The notes below the pieces were generated by a model. The model saw nothing but the letters and a program-made list of their open reading frames with translations, ran no database searches and was not told where the DNA came from. Shown one piece after another: positions 37,739 through 46,270 of a stretch of DNA of 64,000 nt. Position 1 is the stretch's first letter; every line of letters starts with the position of its first letter. The translations under genes and the position numbers were made by a program. Source of the DNA: JASTVH01 sp042862465 (GTDB lineage Bacteria; Pseudomonadota; Gammaproteobacteria; Pseudomonadales; Oleiphilaceae); NCBI GenBank assembly GCA_042862465.1, contig JASTVH010000006.1:248001-312000 (forward strand), read 5' to 3'.

Positions 37739-38407
37739 TCAAGAGGGGTACTTTTCACGCATGGCCGGCGAGAGTTGCTCCCACGCAGACATGAAGTCAC
37801 CCAGACCCGAGGCGGTCAGGGGGTTTGCGTATATGTTCTCCCAGGTCTTGGGCGGAATGGTGATGGCATCAGCGCCATTTTGTACTGCATCAAGTAAATG
37901 ATGGCTGTTGCGGATACTGGCCACCAACATCTGTGTCGTGCTTTCCATTTCCTGACAGAGTTGTTTGAGCTTTGAGGCGAGTCCTTGGCTGGACAGCCCA
38001 AAGTCTTCTACCCGCCCCAGGATGAAAGACACGAAATCCACGTTCAGGGCAATAAATGGAATCGCTTGAGAAGGTTCGAAGGTTAAAGTGATGTTCAAGC
38101 GGATATCTTCGGCTTTCAGTGCCTGGGCCGCCTTAAGCCCTTCAATGGTCGCCGGTACCTTGACGATGATATTGTCGGCGATGGCGGCAAGCTTTTTCCC
38201 CTGGCGGATCATCCCTTCCGCTTCGACATGCGTGACCTGAGCGGAGACCGGGCCTTCGATCATTGCAGTAATCTGCTGCAACTGGGCGGTTGGATCACCG
38301 CCTTCGGCTGACAAGAGCGTCGGATTGGTAGTAACGCCCTGGGCCAGCCCAAAGCCTTTCCAATATTCGATAGCGTCTATATTGGCGGTGTCGAGAAACA
38401 GTTTCAT
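37739..38407 (-). CDS. TalC/FSA-type transaldolase-like aldolase
   Basis: The 222-residue protein belongs to the short transaldolase group (TalC/fructose-6-phosphate aldolase): MKLFLDTANIDAIEYW, GVTTNPTLLSAEGG, the Schiff-base Lys in DNIIVKVPAT near 85, LNITLTFEPSQA, and VSFILGRVEDFG. Members transfer a three-carbon ketol unit. It begins the minus-strand operon with the three SDRs. Housekeeping transaldolases are usually encoded elsewhere, so here it probably supplies or cleaves a specialised sugar in glycan synthesis. Confidence 0.9.
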   Translation of the reverse strand: MKLFLDTANIDAIEYWKGFGLAQGVTTNPTLLSAEGGDPTAQLQQITAMIEGPVSAQVTHVEAEGMIRQGKKLAAIADNIIVKVPATIEGLKAAQALKAEDIRLNITLTFEPSQAIPFIALNVDFVSFILGRVEDFGLSSQGLASKLKQLCQEMESTTQMLVASIRNSHHLLDAVQNGADAITIPPKTWENIYANPLTASGLGDFMSAWEQLSPAMREKYPS

Positions 38408-38558
38408 AGCGATTCCAATATGAGATTTGAACAGAACAAGGCACGAACCATGCCACAGCAGGACTATACACCGTCAAGTCATCATTCCAGTGCACTAATC
38501 TTGTTTGTAAACAAAGGCTTCATTAATCTTTGGTCTATTTAATCAAGGTTATGGCGAA

Positions 38559-38849
38559 ATGACTATTCAGGTTTGTGTTCTTGGGGAGCATCCAGGGCCG
38601 AGTTGCACAAAGCATTGTGATTCCGACTTGTCCCAGTCGCCCGAGTCCGTATTGAGATGTTGTGTGAATCGGTTTCAGCCGGGAACAGTGCTTATGTCAG
38701 ACGATTATCGCCATTTTTTTGATCACGGGCGCTGCGATTATCGAGCCTTTGAGACCACCCGGCCCGCTGAGCTGGAATTCCTGTCTCGGAACAGCTCAGG
38801 AGCTATTGCCTTGAAGGTGCTGGAGGTGAAGGTTAGTGATGCAGTCTGA
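38559..38849 (+). CDS. Small hypothetical protein before the GH57-like gene
   Basis: The 96-residue protein starts at ATG 38559 and its stop overlaps the ATG of the next gene (38839). It is unrecognised. It has several Cys in the first 35 residues (CVLGEHPGPSC, KHCDSD, LRCC) and a C-terminal stretch (RPAELEFLSRNSSGAIALK) of ordinary composition. The overlap and the divergent placement from the transaldolase operon argue that it is translated. It may be a fragment of a larger regulatory or binding protein. Confidence 0.45.
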   Translation: MTIQVCVLGEHPGPSCTKHCDSDLSQSPESVLRCCVNRFQPGTVLMSDDYRHFFDHGRCDYRAFETTRPAELEFLSRNSSGAIALKVLEVKVSDAV

Positions 38850-40815
38850 CGCCCTTATTTATGCCATCTTTCACCTCAATCTTGCGTTCTCGTCGATTCC
38901 CGAAAATCGTCGCCCGCAGGTCATTAGTCAGTGCTATTGGCCTCTGCTCAAACTGGTTCGGGATGACGGAATCCCTCTGGGCCTAGAGATCACAGCGTTT
39001 ACTCTGGAAGAAATAGAGCGTCTCGATCCGGACTGGGTTCAGTTACTTCGCCAGTTGTTAACGGAAGATCGGTGCGAGCTGATTGCCAGCGGTGATACCC
39101 AACTAATCGGTCCTTTAGTACCGGCGAGGGTCAATCGATGGAACATCGACCTGGGTACTGAAGCTTACCAGCGGATTCTTGGTTACTTGCCGAAGCTGGC
39201 TTACATCAACGAGCAGGCGGTATCTGCAAGCTTGCTTGACCTTTATGAGCAGGCTGGTTACGCCGGCATCGTAATGGAGTGGGACAATCCCCGAATGCTG
39301 CACCCTGAATGGGGAGAAACACCTTTGCAGCATCCGGTTCTGGCACGCACTGCAACAGGCAAGACGCTACCGGTCCTGTGGAACTGGAGCATTGCGTTTC
39401 AGAAGTTTCAGCGGTTTGCCCATGGCGATCTCACCATGGATGACTATTTGGGATTTTTCGCCAGCGAAGAACGTAGCGGTATTCGAGCGCTGTCGATTTA
39501 TGGGAATGACGCGGAGATTTTCGACTTTCGCCCGGGGCGATATAGGGACGAGCTGGCTATTTCGGGGAAGGAATGGCAGAGGATAGGGTGCCTGTTGGCT
39601 CGTTTGGGGGAGAGTTATCGTTGGGGGCTTCCTCGCAAGGTTCTGGCGCAACAGCTGAATCCTGATTGCACCCTGGAGTTGACCACGCCGGAATATCCAG
39701 TAGTGGTTAAGAAACAACGAAAGTATAATTTGACTCGATGGGCGGTCACCGGCCGTGACGACTTGTTGCTTAATACGCTCTGCTTTCAGCAACTAAAGCG
39801 CCTGGAAGCGGCTGGCAACGCACCTAGCCAGGCAGAGCGCAGGGAGCTATGCCGGAATTGGGCGAGTGACTACCGCACCCATCTGGATGAATCTCGGTTT
39901 GAGGCATTGATGCAGACTCTTCCGTCGTATCAGCCGACGTGTAATTCCCATCCACGGCCACTCAGGGATGTTCAGAAAATCGTAGAAATTGAAGGCTGGG
40001 AAACCTCTTGGGACTCGGAGCGCTCCTTTTTGTGTATCCGCAACGAGAGGGTCATGCTCACCCTCAACATGAGAAGAGGCGGGGCTGTAACTGATGTCGC
40101 TTTTTCAGAGCCCGAATCACAAGCGGGGACCCTGGAGCATGGCAGTTTTCGCAACATTGAACTGGGCGCCGATTTCTATTCCTGTCATACCGTGATTGAG
40201 TTGCCGGTCCAACGGCGACGGGTAACTGATCTGGACCCTGCTCGTTGGTCGATGGAACCGTCTGACACAAGCGCCGGGGGGGTTTGTGTGGATTGCGAAG
40301 TTGACTCTTACCTGGGGCGAATCCGAAAAACCTACACTATTTGCTCAGATGGAACCGTACGTTGTACCTGGCGCTTTCCAGGGTGGTCGCGGCCCGAGGG
40401 GAGCCTGCGTGTTGGATGGGTCACCCTGAAGAATCAGGACGCAGCAGCCAGGATCAGCCTGGCGACTCATCATGGAGGTGAAGCACCCGAAGTCGGCACG
40501 ATTACCAAAGACGTAGACCACGGCAAATCGGTTTCCAGTCTGGTTTCGGCTACCTCGGCTCTGGGCGGTTCGGAGGGCCAATTGTTTTTAGCCTCTGGAT
40601 CGGCGGGCCTGAAAATAGAGTGGTTCCCAGATCAATGTGCCGCGATTCCGATGCTTTTCAACCGTATCGTAGGCCAGGAACGTCTGACTCGCGTATTTTT
40701 CTCCTTGGTAGAAATTGACGACACCCTGAAAAAGGGCGGCACGCTGTTGCCATTCACCTTGGCCATCTCCCCATGGCGGCCGGGTGTAGGTGCTGGAGGT
40801 CCATATCGTGACTGA
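38839..40815 (+). CDS. GH57-like glycoside hydrolase/transferase
   Basis: ATG 38839 (GGAGGTGAAGG upstream) gives 658 residues. The N-terminal ~300 residues look like the GH57 (beta/alpha)7 barrel: AIFHLNLAFSSIP at the start, GLEITAFTLEEIERL, CELIASGDTQLIGPLVP, and YINEQAVSASLLDLYEQAG, where the Glu is in the position of the catalytic nucleophile. A C-terminal beta-rich domain (about 380-650) follows. GH57 members act on alpha-glucans or transfer sugars; an enzyme of this type between flagellin-sugar genes is unexpected. It overlaps both neighbours, so it is tightly co-translated with the SpsF-PseG fusion. Confidence 0.7.
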   Translation: MQSDALIYAIFHLNLAFSSIPENRRPQVISQCYWPLLKLVRDDGIPLGLEITAFTLEEIERLDPDWVQLLRQLLTEDRCELIASGDTQLIGPLVPARVNRWNIDLGTEAYQRILGYLPKLAYINEQAVSASLLDLYEQAGYAGIVMEWDNPRMLHPEWGETPLQHPVLARTATGKTLPVLWNWSIAFQKFQRFAHGDLTMDDYLGFFASEERSGIRALSIYGNDAEIFDFRPGRYRDELAISGKEWQRIGCLLARLGESYRWGLPRKVLAQQLNPDCTLELTTPEYPVVVKKQRKYNLTRWAVTGRDDLLLNTLCFQQLKRLEAAGNAPSQAERRELCRNWASDYRTHLDESRFEALMQTLPSYQPTCNSHPRPLRDVQKIVEIEGWETSWDSERSFLCIRNERVMLTLNMRRGGAVTDVAFSEPESQAGTLEHGSFRNIELGADFYSCHTVIELPVQRRRVTDLDPARWSMEPSDTSAGGVCVDCEVDSYLGRIRKTYTICSDGTVRCTWRFPGWSRPEGSLRVGWVTLKNQDAAARISLATHHGGEAPEVGTITKDVDHGKSVSSLVSATSALGGSEGQLFLASGSAGLKIEWFPDQCAAIPMLFNRIVGQERLTRVFFSLVEIDDTLKKGGTLLPFTLAISPWRPGVGAGGPYRD

Positions 40816-42580
40816 CACCTTGATCGTGGTTGGAGCCCGACTGAATTCCAGCCGTTTACCGCGTAAACACTTACTGCCTCTGGCGGGCAAACCGCTTATC
40901 GAAAGGTTGTTTGAGCGTCTGGAAACCATAGGTGGTGATCGCAAAATTGTACTGGCCACTACTGCGGATGAGTTCAACAAGCCGCTGGTAGAGTGGGCGG
41001 AAGGAACGGGTAGAGAAGTCTATGCCTATGAGGGGGATGTGGATGATCTCGTTGGGCGCATTCATGCCCTTTTTGAGCGGGTTCGGCCTCGCCGACTGGT
41101 GTATATATGTGGCGACTGTCCCTTGATAGATTCGCAGCTTATTGAGAGGTTGCTTGAGGCCCTCGCCCAGACCAAATCCGGGCAGATGGCTCACCAGGCC
41201 AAGGTAGCCCCCGATCCTGAAGGCCGGGAAACCGTTCACGAGGGAATACATGTTTACAGTGCCGAAGGCTGGCAGCGTTTGGAACAAAAATCCGTGACCG
41301 CATTGGAGCGAGAGCACGTAGGTTTGGCCGATCGTGAAAATCCGGTTCTCGATGCAGTATACATCGATCTTCCGGAATCCCACTGGGGGATAAAGCAACG
41401 CTTCTCAGTGGATACGGCGGCCGATTACCACTTTCAGGAGCTGGTTTATAGTCGCTGGTTCAGCAGGAATGCACCCAGCAAACCGGTTGATATCAATTGG
41501 CTACTGCAAGAACTCCGCTCTCATCCCGAGCTTCGAGCCATAAATGCCCATGTGATGCAAAAATCGGGATTTCGCAGATACGGGAAGGCCTTGTTCCTGG
41601 CCGAGGCATCCCCTCGAAGAGGGCTGGGACAGTTACGGAGAATGGTCACCCTGGCGGAAAGGTTGCAGGAAGAGTCGGGCATGGGTGCCGAAATCTGGAT
41701 TCTGGGAGAAGAAACTGAACTGGATTGGCTTAAGTTTACGCATCAACGCTGGTTTATCTCAGTAGAGACACTCATTCAAGAGCTAGAGAAGCATTCTGCT
41801 TCTTTAGTGGTCGTTGATCTTTGGCCTCAGAACACTCCAAGTTGGAGGCACTTGCGGCAAAGCCTAAAAAAAATTAAAAATAGTGGGACTTACTTGGTCG
41901 GCATCGACAGGATGACGGAATGGCACAGTGTGTGTGATTCAGTGATCGTCCCGGGCTTCTATCTCTCAAAGCGAACATCCTCAACAAAGGTTGTATATGG
42001 CCTGGAGTATGTGATTCTTCCACGACAACTGCCGGTTGATTTGGCGGCCGCAAACAACTGTGATGTTTTGGTGTTGACTGGAGGGAGTGATGCTTGTGGG
42101 TATGGTTCCTTTCTCCCGGACAGGCTTGACCGCTATCTGCCTCCCTCAACTCACCTGCTGTGGGTACAAGGACCTTATGCCGTGGCTCCTCGGTTGCCGC
42201 GAAATACTCGGTGCCAATGGAGAATTGTGCGGTCGCCCGGACAGCTGGAGCAATTGATCAGTTCGGCCAAGGTCGTACTGGCGGTGTATGGAGTGTCCGT
42301 CCTCGAGGCATTGGCGGCTTGTGTCCCAACAGTAGTCTTACCTGCTCCGGGGGTGGTGGCCCCGGAGGAACTGGAGGATTTTGAAGCTCTTGGAGTAGCA
42401 TTGGTATGGCGAACACCGCAAACGGATGAGCCCGTGTTGCTGCGAGACTTGCTTTCCAGTGAATCGCTTCGATATGAGGTTCATCAGCACTTGGCCGCCA
42501 AGGATTTGAAAAATGGTACGGCTCGTGTAGTGAGCCATGTGCTCAAAGGATTGGCTCGGAGTTCTGAGGGCAAGGTTTAG
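40808..42580 (+). CDS. SpsF-like cytidylyltransferase fused to PseG-like domain
   Basis: GTG 40808 follows GGAGGT and overlaps the previous stop, giving 590 residues. Residues 1-235 are a CTP_transf_3/SpsF-type nucleotidyltransferase (VVGARLNSSRLPRKHLLPL, VYICGDCPLID), activating a sugar as its CMP form. Residues ~260-580 resemble PseG, the UDP-sugar hydrolase of pseudaminic synthesis (GLGQLRR near 285, TGGSDACGYGSF, VYGVSVLEALAACVPTVV). In PseG the first motif reads G(F/L)GH with a catalytic His; here it is Gln. The fusion would join the PseF-like and PseG-like steps in one chain, but the hydrolase half may be altered or inactive. Confidence 0.82.
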   Translation: MTDTLIVVGARLNSSRLPRKHLLPLAGKPLIERLFERLETIGGDRKIVLATTADEFNKPLVEWAEGTGREVYAYEGDVDDLVGRIHALFERVRPRRLVYICGDCPLIDSQLIERLLEALAQTKSGQMAHQAKVAPDPEGRETVHEGIHVYSAEGWQRLEQKSVTALEREHVGLADRENPVLDAVYIDLPESHWGIKQRFSVDTAADYHFQELVYSRWFSRNAPSKPVDINWLLQELRSHPELRAINAHVMQKSGFRRYGKALFLAEASPRRGLGQLRRMVTLAERLQEESGMGAEIWILGEETELDWLKFTHQRWFISVETLIQELEKHSASLVVVDLWPQNTPSWRHLRQSLKKIKNSGTYLVGIDRMTEWHSVCDSVIVPGFYLSKRTSSTKVVYGLEYVILPRQLPVDLAAANNCDVLVLTGGSDACGYGSFLPDRLDRYLPPSTHLLWVQGPYAVAPRLPRNTRCQWRIVRSPGQLEQLISSAKVVLAVYGVSVLEALAACVPTVVLPAPGVVAPEELEDFEALGVALVWRTPQTDEPVLLRDLLSSESLRYEVHQHLAAKDLKNGTARVVSHVLKGLARSSEGKV

Positions 42581-43383
42581 ATGTATCCGAGAGCCCGCAT
42601 CTCGGGCCCTGCAACAGTCTTGATCAGTTTTTGGGTGAAAGCCGGTATTTCGAAGGCCCAGCCTTTCGTTTTTCCTTTCCTAAGGTGAGTGGGACTGCTG
42701 GCTTTCATTAGATCGAAATCGGTTAGGGCGCATACCTTTTCGATGTCTTCGGTGCCAAAAGATAGTCCGAACATTGCTAGCTCGCTGGCAATTTGAGAGA
42801 CGATTGATCTTTTGTTTTCTACAAGATCCTCATACCTTATCAAGTTGAACCAATCCGGCTTTTCCAAATAGGCACGCACATGGTCTCTCCAACGAGAAGA
42901 CCATTTGAGGGCAAATTCTTCTCGTTCGAAAATCTCTTCTACGTTCTTTATTCTAGCTTCGGGAAACATTTGGAAGTATTCCGGCCTTACGACATGATGT
43001 GCAGTACTCAAATAGACTGCTCTTGGGTCGCGAACCAAATAGTACCTTGCCCCTTCGGCGATATGACGCCCCCAGAATTCAAAATGCTCCTCCGTGAAGC
43101 AATCATGAGTCCAAATAATGGAAGCAGTTTTGAAGAATACTTCCAAATTTTTCACACTTTGATTTTTGGGGGGGGCCTTAACAATCAATTCACCGCGTGA
43201 GGATAAATGAACATTGTCAACAAATTCGTGGCTATCGAAGATTTTTCCCTCGTAGCAACAATGTTGTGAGTTAGCGAATGAGTCTTTGTAGGAGGAAAAG
43301 TGAGACTTCCTATCCAAAAGATTCTTAAATACGCTCCACAACAGGTAATTGCCAGACTTCGGCATGCCGTTCATTAAAAGCAA
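42577..43383 (-). CDS. Sulfotransferase-domain protein with in-frame C8 tract
   Basis: The 268-residue protein has the two PAPS-binding motifs of sulfotransferases: GMPKSGNYLLWSVF near residue 6 (5' phosphosulfate loop) and YYLVRDPRAVYLS near 115 (3' phosphate). The family moves sulfate from PAPS to a hydroxyl, here perhaps a glycan on flagellin. A C8 run (G8 on the plus strand at 43168-43175) lies in codons ~70-72 (KAPPKN), early enough for slippage to truncate it. Its stop overlaps the SpsF-PseG stop tail-to-tail, and its 5' end faces the flagellin's 3' end. Confidence 0.85.
   Translation of the reverse strand: MLLMNGMPKSGNYLLWSVFKNLLDRKSHFSSYKDSFANSQHCCYEGKIFDSHEFVDNVHLSSRGELIVKAPPKNQSVKNLEVFFKTASIIWTHDCFTEEHFEFWGRHIAEGARYYLVRDPRAVYLSTAHHVVRPEYFQMFPEARIKNVEEIFEREEFALKWSSRWRDHVRAYLEKPDWFNLIRYEDLVENKRSIVSQIASELAMFGLSFGTEDIEKVCALTDFDLMKASSPTHLRKGKTKGWAFEIPAFTQKLIKTVAGPEMRALGYI
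43168..43175 (-). repeat. G8/C8 tract inside the sulfotransferase gene
   Basis: Eight consecutive G on the plus strand (C8 in the coding strand, followed by A5) within the first third of the gene. Gain or loss of one base would shift the frame, a known mechanism of phase variation in flagellar glycosylation genes. Confidence 0.6.
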
Positions 43384-43573
43384 GGATGTCTCCAGGTGTG
43401 CTACCGGTCATCTGTTCAAGATAACGGGGGTGAAAACCAACTGTTAATTAGCCGTTCCACCCTGAAAAACTGCTTTATGCTCATGCTCTTTTTCCGTGAT
43501 CTGATTGGCTAAGTCTAGGATGTTCAAAAAAGCAGTCCGCCATAAGACCCAAAGATCAAATAAAAGCTAAAGA

Positions 43574-43599
43574 GGGAGGTAAACCGCAGTTTGCCTCCC
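43574..43599 (-). terminator. Terminator of flagellin gene 1
   Basis: GGGAGGTAAAC-CGCA-GTTTGCCTCCC is an 11-bp stem with one mismatch and a 4-base loop, 30 bases past the flagellin stop, followed on the minus strand by T-rich sequence. A typical factor-independent terminator. Confidence 0.75.
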
Positions 43600-43628
43600 A
43601 CTACACTTCGTTACCTTATTTGCTTTAT

Positions 43629-45749
43629 TTAACCCTGCAGCAATTGTAGCACCTGCTGGGGCTGGCCGTTAGCTTGCGCTAATATTGATAGGCCGGCCTG
43701 CTGCAATACCTGAGTCCGAGAAAGCTCAGCTGTTTCCTTTGCAAAATCAGCGTCTCGAATCCGGGAATTCGCGGCGGTTAGATTCTCCGAAGTGATTTGC
43801 TGGTTTTGGATTGTTGATTCAAAACGGTTCTGGATTGCACCGAGTTGTGCGCGTTGAAAGTTGATCTTGGTCAGTGCATTGTCAACGGCGGTGAGTGCAT
43901 CCAGAGCTCCATCCACGGAGCTGACATCAACATCGCGGATCAACTGCCCTTGATCCCCTGATCCAAATGTGCCGATTTCGAAGCCTGAGTTGCTTATATT
44001 TCCCGTTAGAGAACCGAGTTCTATCGGGCCAGCACTTTGAAGGGTAATAGAGCTGCGTTGAACGTAGTCAGCTCCTGCAACGGCACTGATTGCAGCACCT
44101 GTGTCATCGGTCAGCCCCAAATCGGTGGAGTCGGTATTTGCACCAGAGGTGACATTAAAATTGTCGAGCGCAATATTGCGTCCATCTTCTGCAATCAATC
44201 GATAGGTGGAGCCGAAAGCTTCAGCCTTAACGCCAGTCTGCCCCGCTTTGTTATTGATAGCAGTGACGATGGCACCTTGGCGGTCTGCAACCGTGTCAGA
44301 GGCTGGGGATGCCACATTAATGGTGACACCGTTGATCTCAAAAGATGCCGACAAAGCGTTGCTGCCCGCAGGGATTGCGCCCGCTGTTAGGATTGTGCTG
44401 TTCGCACGGGCGGTGACGCCAGTCTGATCGGAAACGTCATTGATTGCGGCTGCCTTGGAGATGGCGCTTGTGTTCTTTGAGTCTGTTGATGCCGTGTCAT
44501 CTGGAGCTCTGGACGGACCAATTGGTACGCCGTTCACCACCAAGTCACCAGAGAGCATTTGCTGAGCTGGCACCTCTTCACTTACAGCACCACTATTATT
44601 GCCATTGAAGGTGGCAACTTGTAGCCCAGCGTTAGAAATTTTCCCGGTTGTAGTATCGAGCTCAATATCCGAACCGTCTTCAGATATTAGGGTAAAGGTT
44701 CCTGCGTAGGATACGGTTGCAGCAGTGGCGGCAGCCAGACCGTAATTAGAAGCTTGGACTGTAGAGCTACCGGCAGTGCCTTCAATGGTGATGTTGCGCC
44801 CATCAGTAGCACGGAGCGTGATGCCGGTATCCGAGCTACCATCAAAGACCGCTTCAACGCCAGTTTGGCCGGTGCGTTCATTGATAGCGGTAGCCACATT
44901 CTGAAGATTGACTTCGGCACTCAGGTTTGAGTCCTTCGATAAGTTGATCGATGTTCCATTGATTACCACGGTACCACTGCTGGTGGTGGTGTTGGGGAAG
45001 CTGGTTCCAGACACAACGTTATCATTGACGATAGCGTTTACGCCGGTTTTCCCAGAAACATCGTTAATTGCAGCTGCCTTTGCGATGGCACTAGCACCAT
45101 TATCGGCTGTGGAGAACGCGTCGTCGACCCCGGTCGATGCGGGAACCGCGATGCCATTGATGACCAAATCACCAGCAGCGAGATTCGCCAACTGCGTCGG
45201 GTCTTGAGGTTCTGAACTGATACCATCCGTTTCCGAAGTTCCCAGTTGATCAACAGTGGAGCCTGCGATGCCGAAAGTAACGCTTTCTCCTTCATTGGCA
45301 CCAATCTGGAAAGTGACGTCTTGGAAGGTGCCATCCAGAAGCTTGGTGCCATTGAAGTTGGTCTGATCTGCAACCCTTTGAATTTCTTTTTTGAGTTGCT
45401 GCACTTCTTCGTTAAGTGCATCCCGATCAATTGCGCTGTTGGTAGCGTTTGCGGACTGAAGCGCCAAATCTCGGATGCGCAGGAGATTTTCAGTCATCGC
45501 TCCCAAAGCACCCTCAGCGGTTTGCGCTAATGACACCCCGTCTCCAGCGTTGCGAATGGCAACACCCAATCCACGTGTCTGGGCTGTGAAGCGCGTGGAA
45601 ATCGCCAGACCGGCGGCGTCATCCTTCGCACTGTTAATCCGCAGCCCTGAGGAAAGGCGTTCTAATGCCGTTTGATTGGCCGATTGGCTTTTGTCGAGAT
45701 TTCGCTGCGCGTTTATCGACGCAATATTGGTATTAATGATTTGAGGCAT
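43629..45749 (-). CDS. fliC: Flagellin 1 (large, repeat-bearing)
   Basis: The 706-residue protein has the conserved flagellin D0/D1 ends: MPQIINTNIASINAQRNL and RLSSGLRINSAKDDAAGLA at the N-terminus, and the C-terminal NSRIRDADFAKETAELSR with QANGQPQQVLQLL. The middle ~430 residues are an enlarged variable part with flagellin_IN-like repeats (GDLVINGIAVPAS and GDLVVNGVPIGPS, each followed by a KAAAINDVS stretch). It is rich in Ser and Thr, suiting O-glycosylation. A sigma-54-type promoter lies upstream and a terminator downstream. It stands opposite in strand to the other filament genes. Confidence 0.96.
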   Translation of the reverse strand: MPQIINTNIASINAQRNLDKSQSANQTALERLSSGLRINSAKDDAAGLAISTRFTAQTRGLGVAIRNAGDGVSLAQTAEGALGAMTENLLRIRDLALQSANATNSAIDRDALNEEVQQLKKEIQRVADQTNFNGTKLLDGTFQDVTFQIGANEGESVTFGIAGSTVDQLGTSETDGISSEPQDPTQLANLAAGDLVINGIAVPASTGVDDAFSTADNGASAIAKAAAINDVSGKTGVNAIVNDNVVSGTSFPNTTTSSGTVVINGTSINLSKDSNLSAEVNLQNVATAINERTGQTGVEAVFDGSSDTGITLRATDGRNITIEGTAGSSTVQASNYGLAAATAATVSYAGTFTLISEDGSDIELDTTTGKISNAGLQVATFNGNNSGAVSEEVPAQQMLSGDLVVNGVPIGPSRAPDDTASTDSKNTSAISKAAAINDVSDQTGVTARANSTILTAGAIPAGSNALSASFEINGVTINVASPASDTVADRQGAIVTAINNKAGQTGVKAEAFGSTYRLIAEDGRNIALDNFNVTSGANTDSTDLGLTDDTGAAISAVAGADYVQRSSITLQSAGPIELGSLTGNISNSGFEIGTFGSGDQGQLIRDVDVSSVDGALDALTAVDNALTKINFQRAQLGAIQNRFESTIQNQQITSENLTAANSRIRDADFAKETAELSRTQVLQQAGLSILAQANGQPQQVLQLLQG

Positions 45750-45885
45750 GTTTTCCTCCTTAGCTGCTTCGTCAGTGCGAAGCTCTGTTTTTCAAGCTCT
45801 AGTCTGTTTGTATCTGCCGTTTCCGCTAGAAGCCTCTTTTGGGAATTTGCTTTTCTTCCGCCGAAACTTCACTTGCCGAAAACCA

Positions 45886-45901
45886 AGCGACAAATGTGCC
45901 A
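45886..45901 (-). promoter_or_regulatory. Sigma-54-type promoter for flagellin 1
   Basis: On the minus strand TGGCACATTTGTCGCT matches the consensus TGGCAC-N5-TTGCW at the critical GG (-24) and GC (-12) with correct spacing, one mismatch at the T before GC. It is 137 bases upstream of the ATG, leaving a leader of roughly 120 bases. Confidence 0.65.
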
Positions 45902-46270
45902 ACTTTGTTTTTTTGAGTATAAGGCTATGTATGATAGGGACTTTTAGTGTGTGCGAGTTTTGCTGCGCAGACTAGGAAAGGCGGATGATTGTCGCGCGGT
46001 AGGTCTTTACGCCGGCAAGAGCGGCAGGAAATTGCCGGCCGCTAAAAAGCAAAAGGCGCGTCCGGTTCTAGGCGTTTGTTGGTATGCCGCAGGCCTGGAT
46101 TGACCAGAGAAAAATTAGACGATCAGGTTAGGGGAGCAAAGGCATCATGAGTTAGGGGTGGTCTTTATGTGCACGGATGTTGTTTGATGGAGACTGCCCT
46201 TTGTAAAGGCTATAGTGGGGAGTCGTGAGACCTTTGGCAATAATGTTTATCAATTGGATGGAGCCTATCA
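45902..46270. other. Divergent intergenic region, flagellin 1 and maf
   Basis: About 370 bases between the flagellin promoter and the maf start. GCCGGCAA (46011-46018) and TTGCCGGC (46032-46039) form a hairpin. Enhancer sites for a sigma-54 activator would be expected here but no consensus is recognisable. I see no gene and no clear sigma-28 site for maf. Confidence 0.5.

Noticed and set aside
45886..45980. Sigma-28 promoter for flagellin 1
   Set aside because: TAAA and GCC-type boxes occur nearby but with spacing of 16-17 and several mismatches; the sigma-54-type site fits better.
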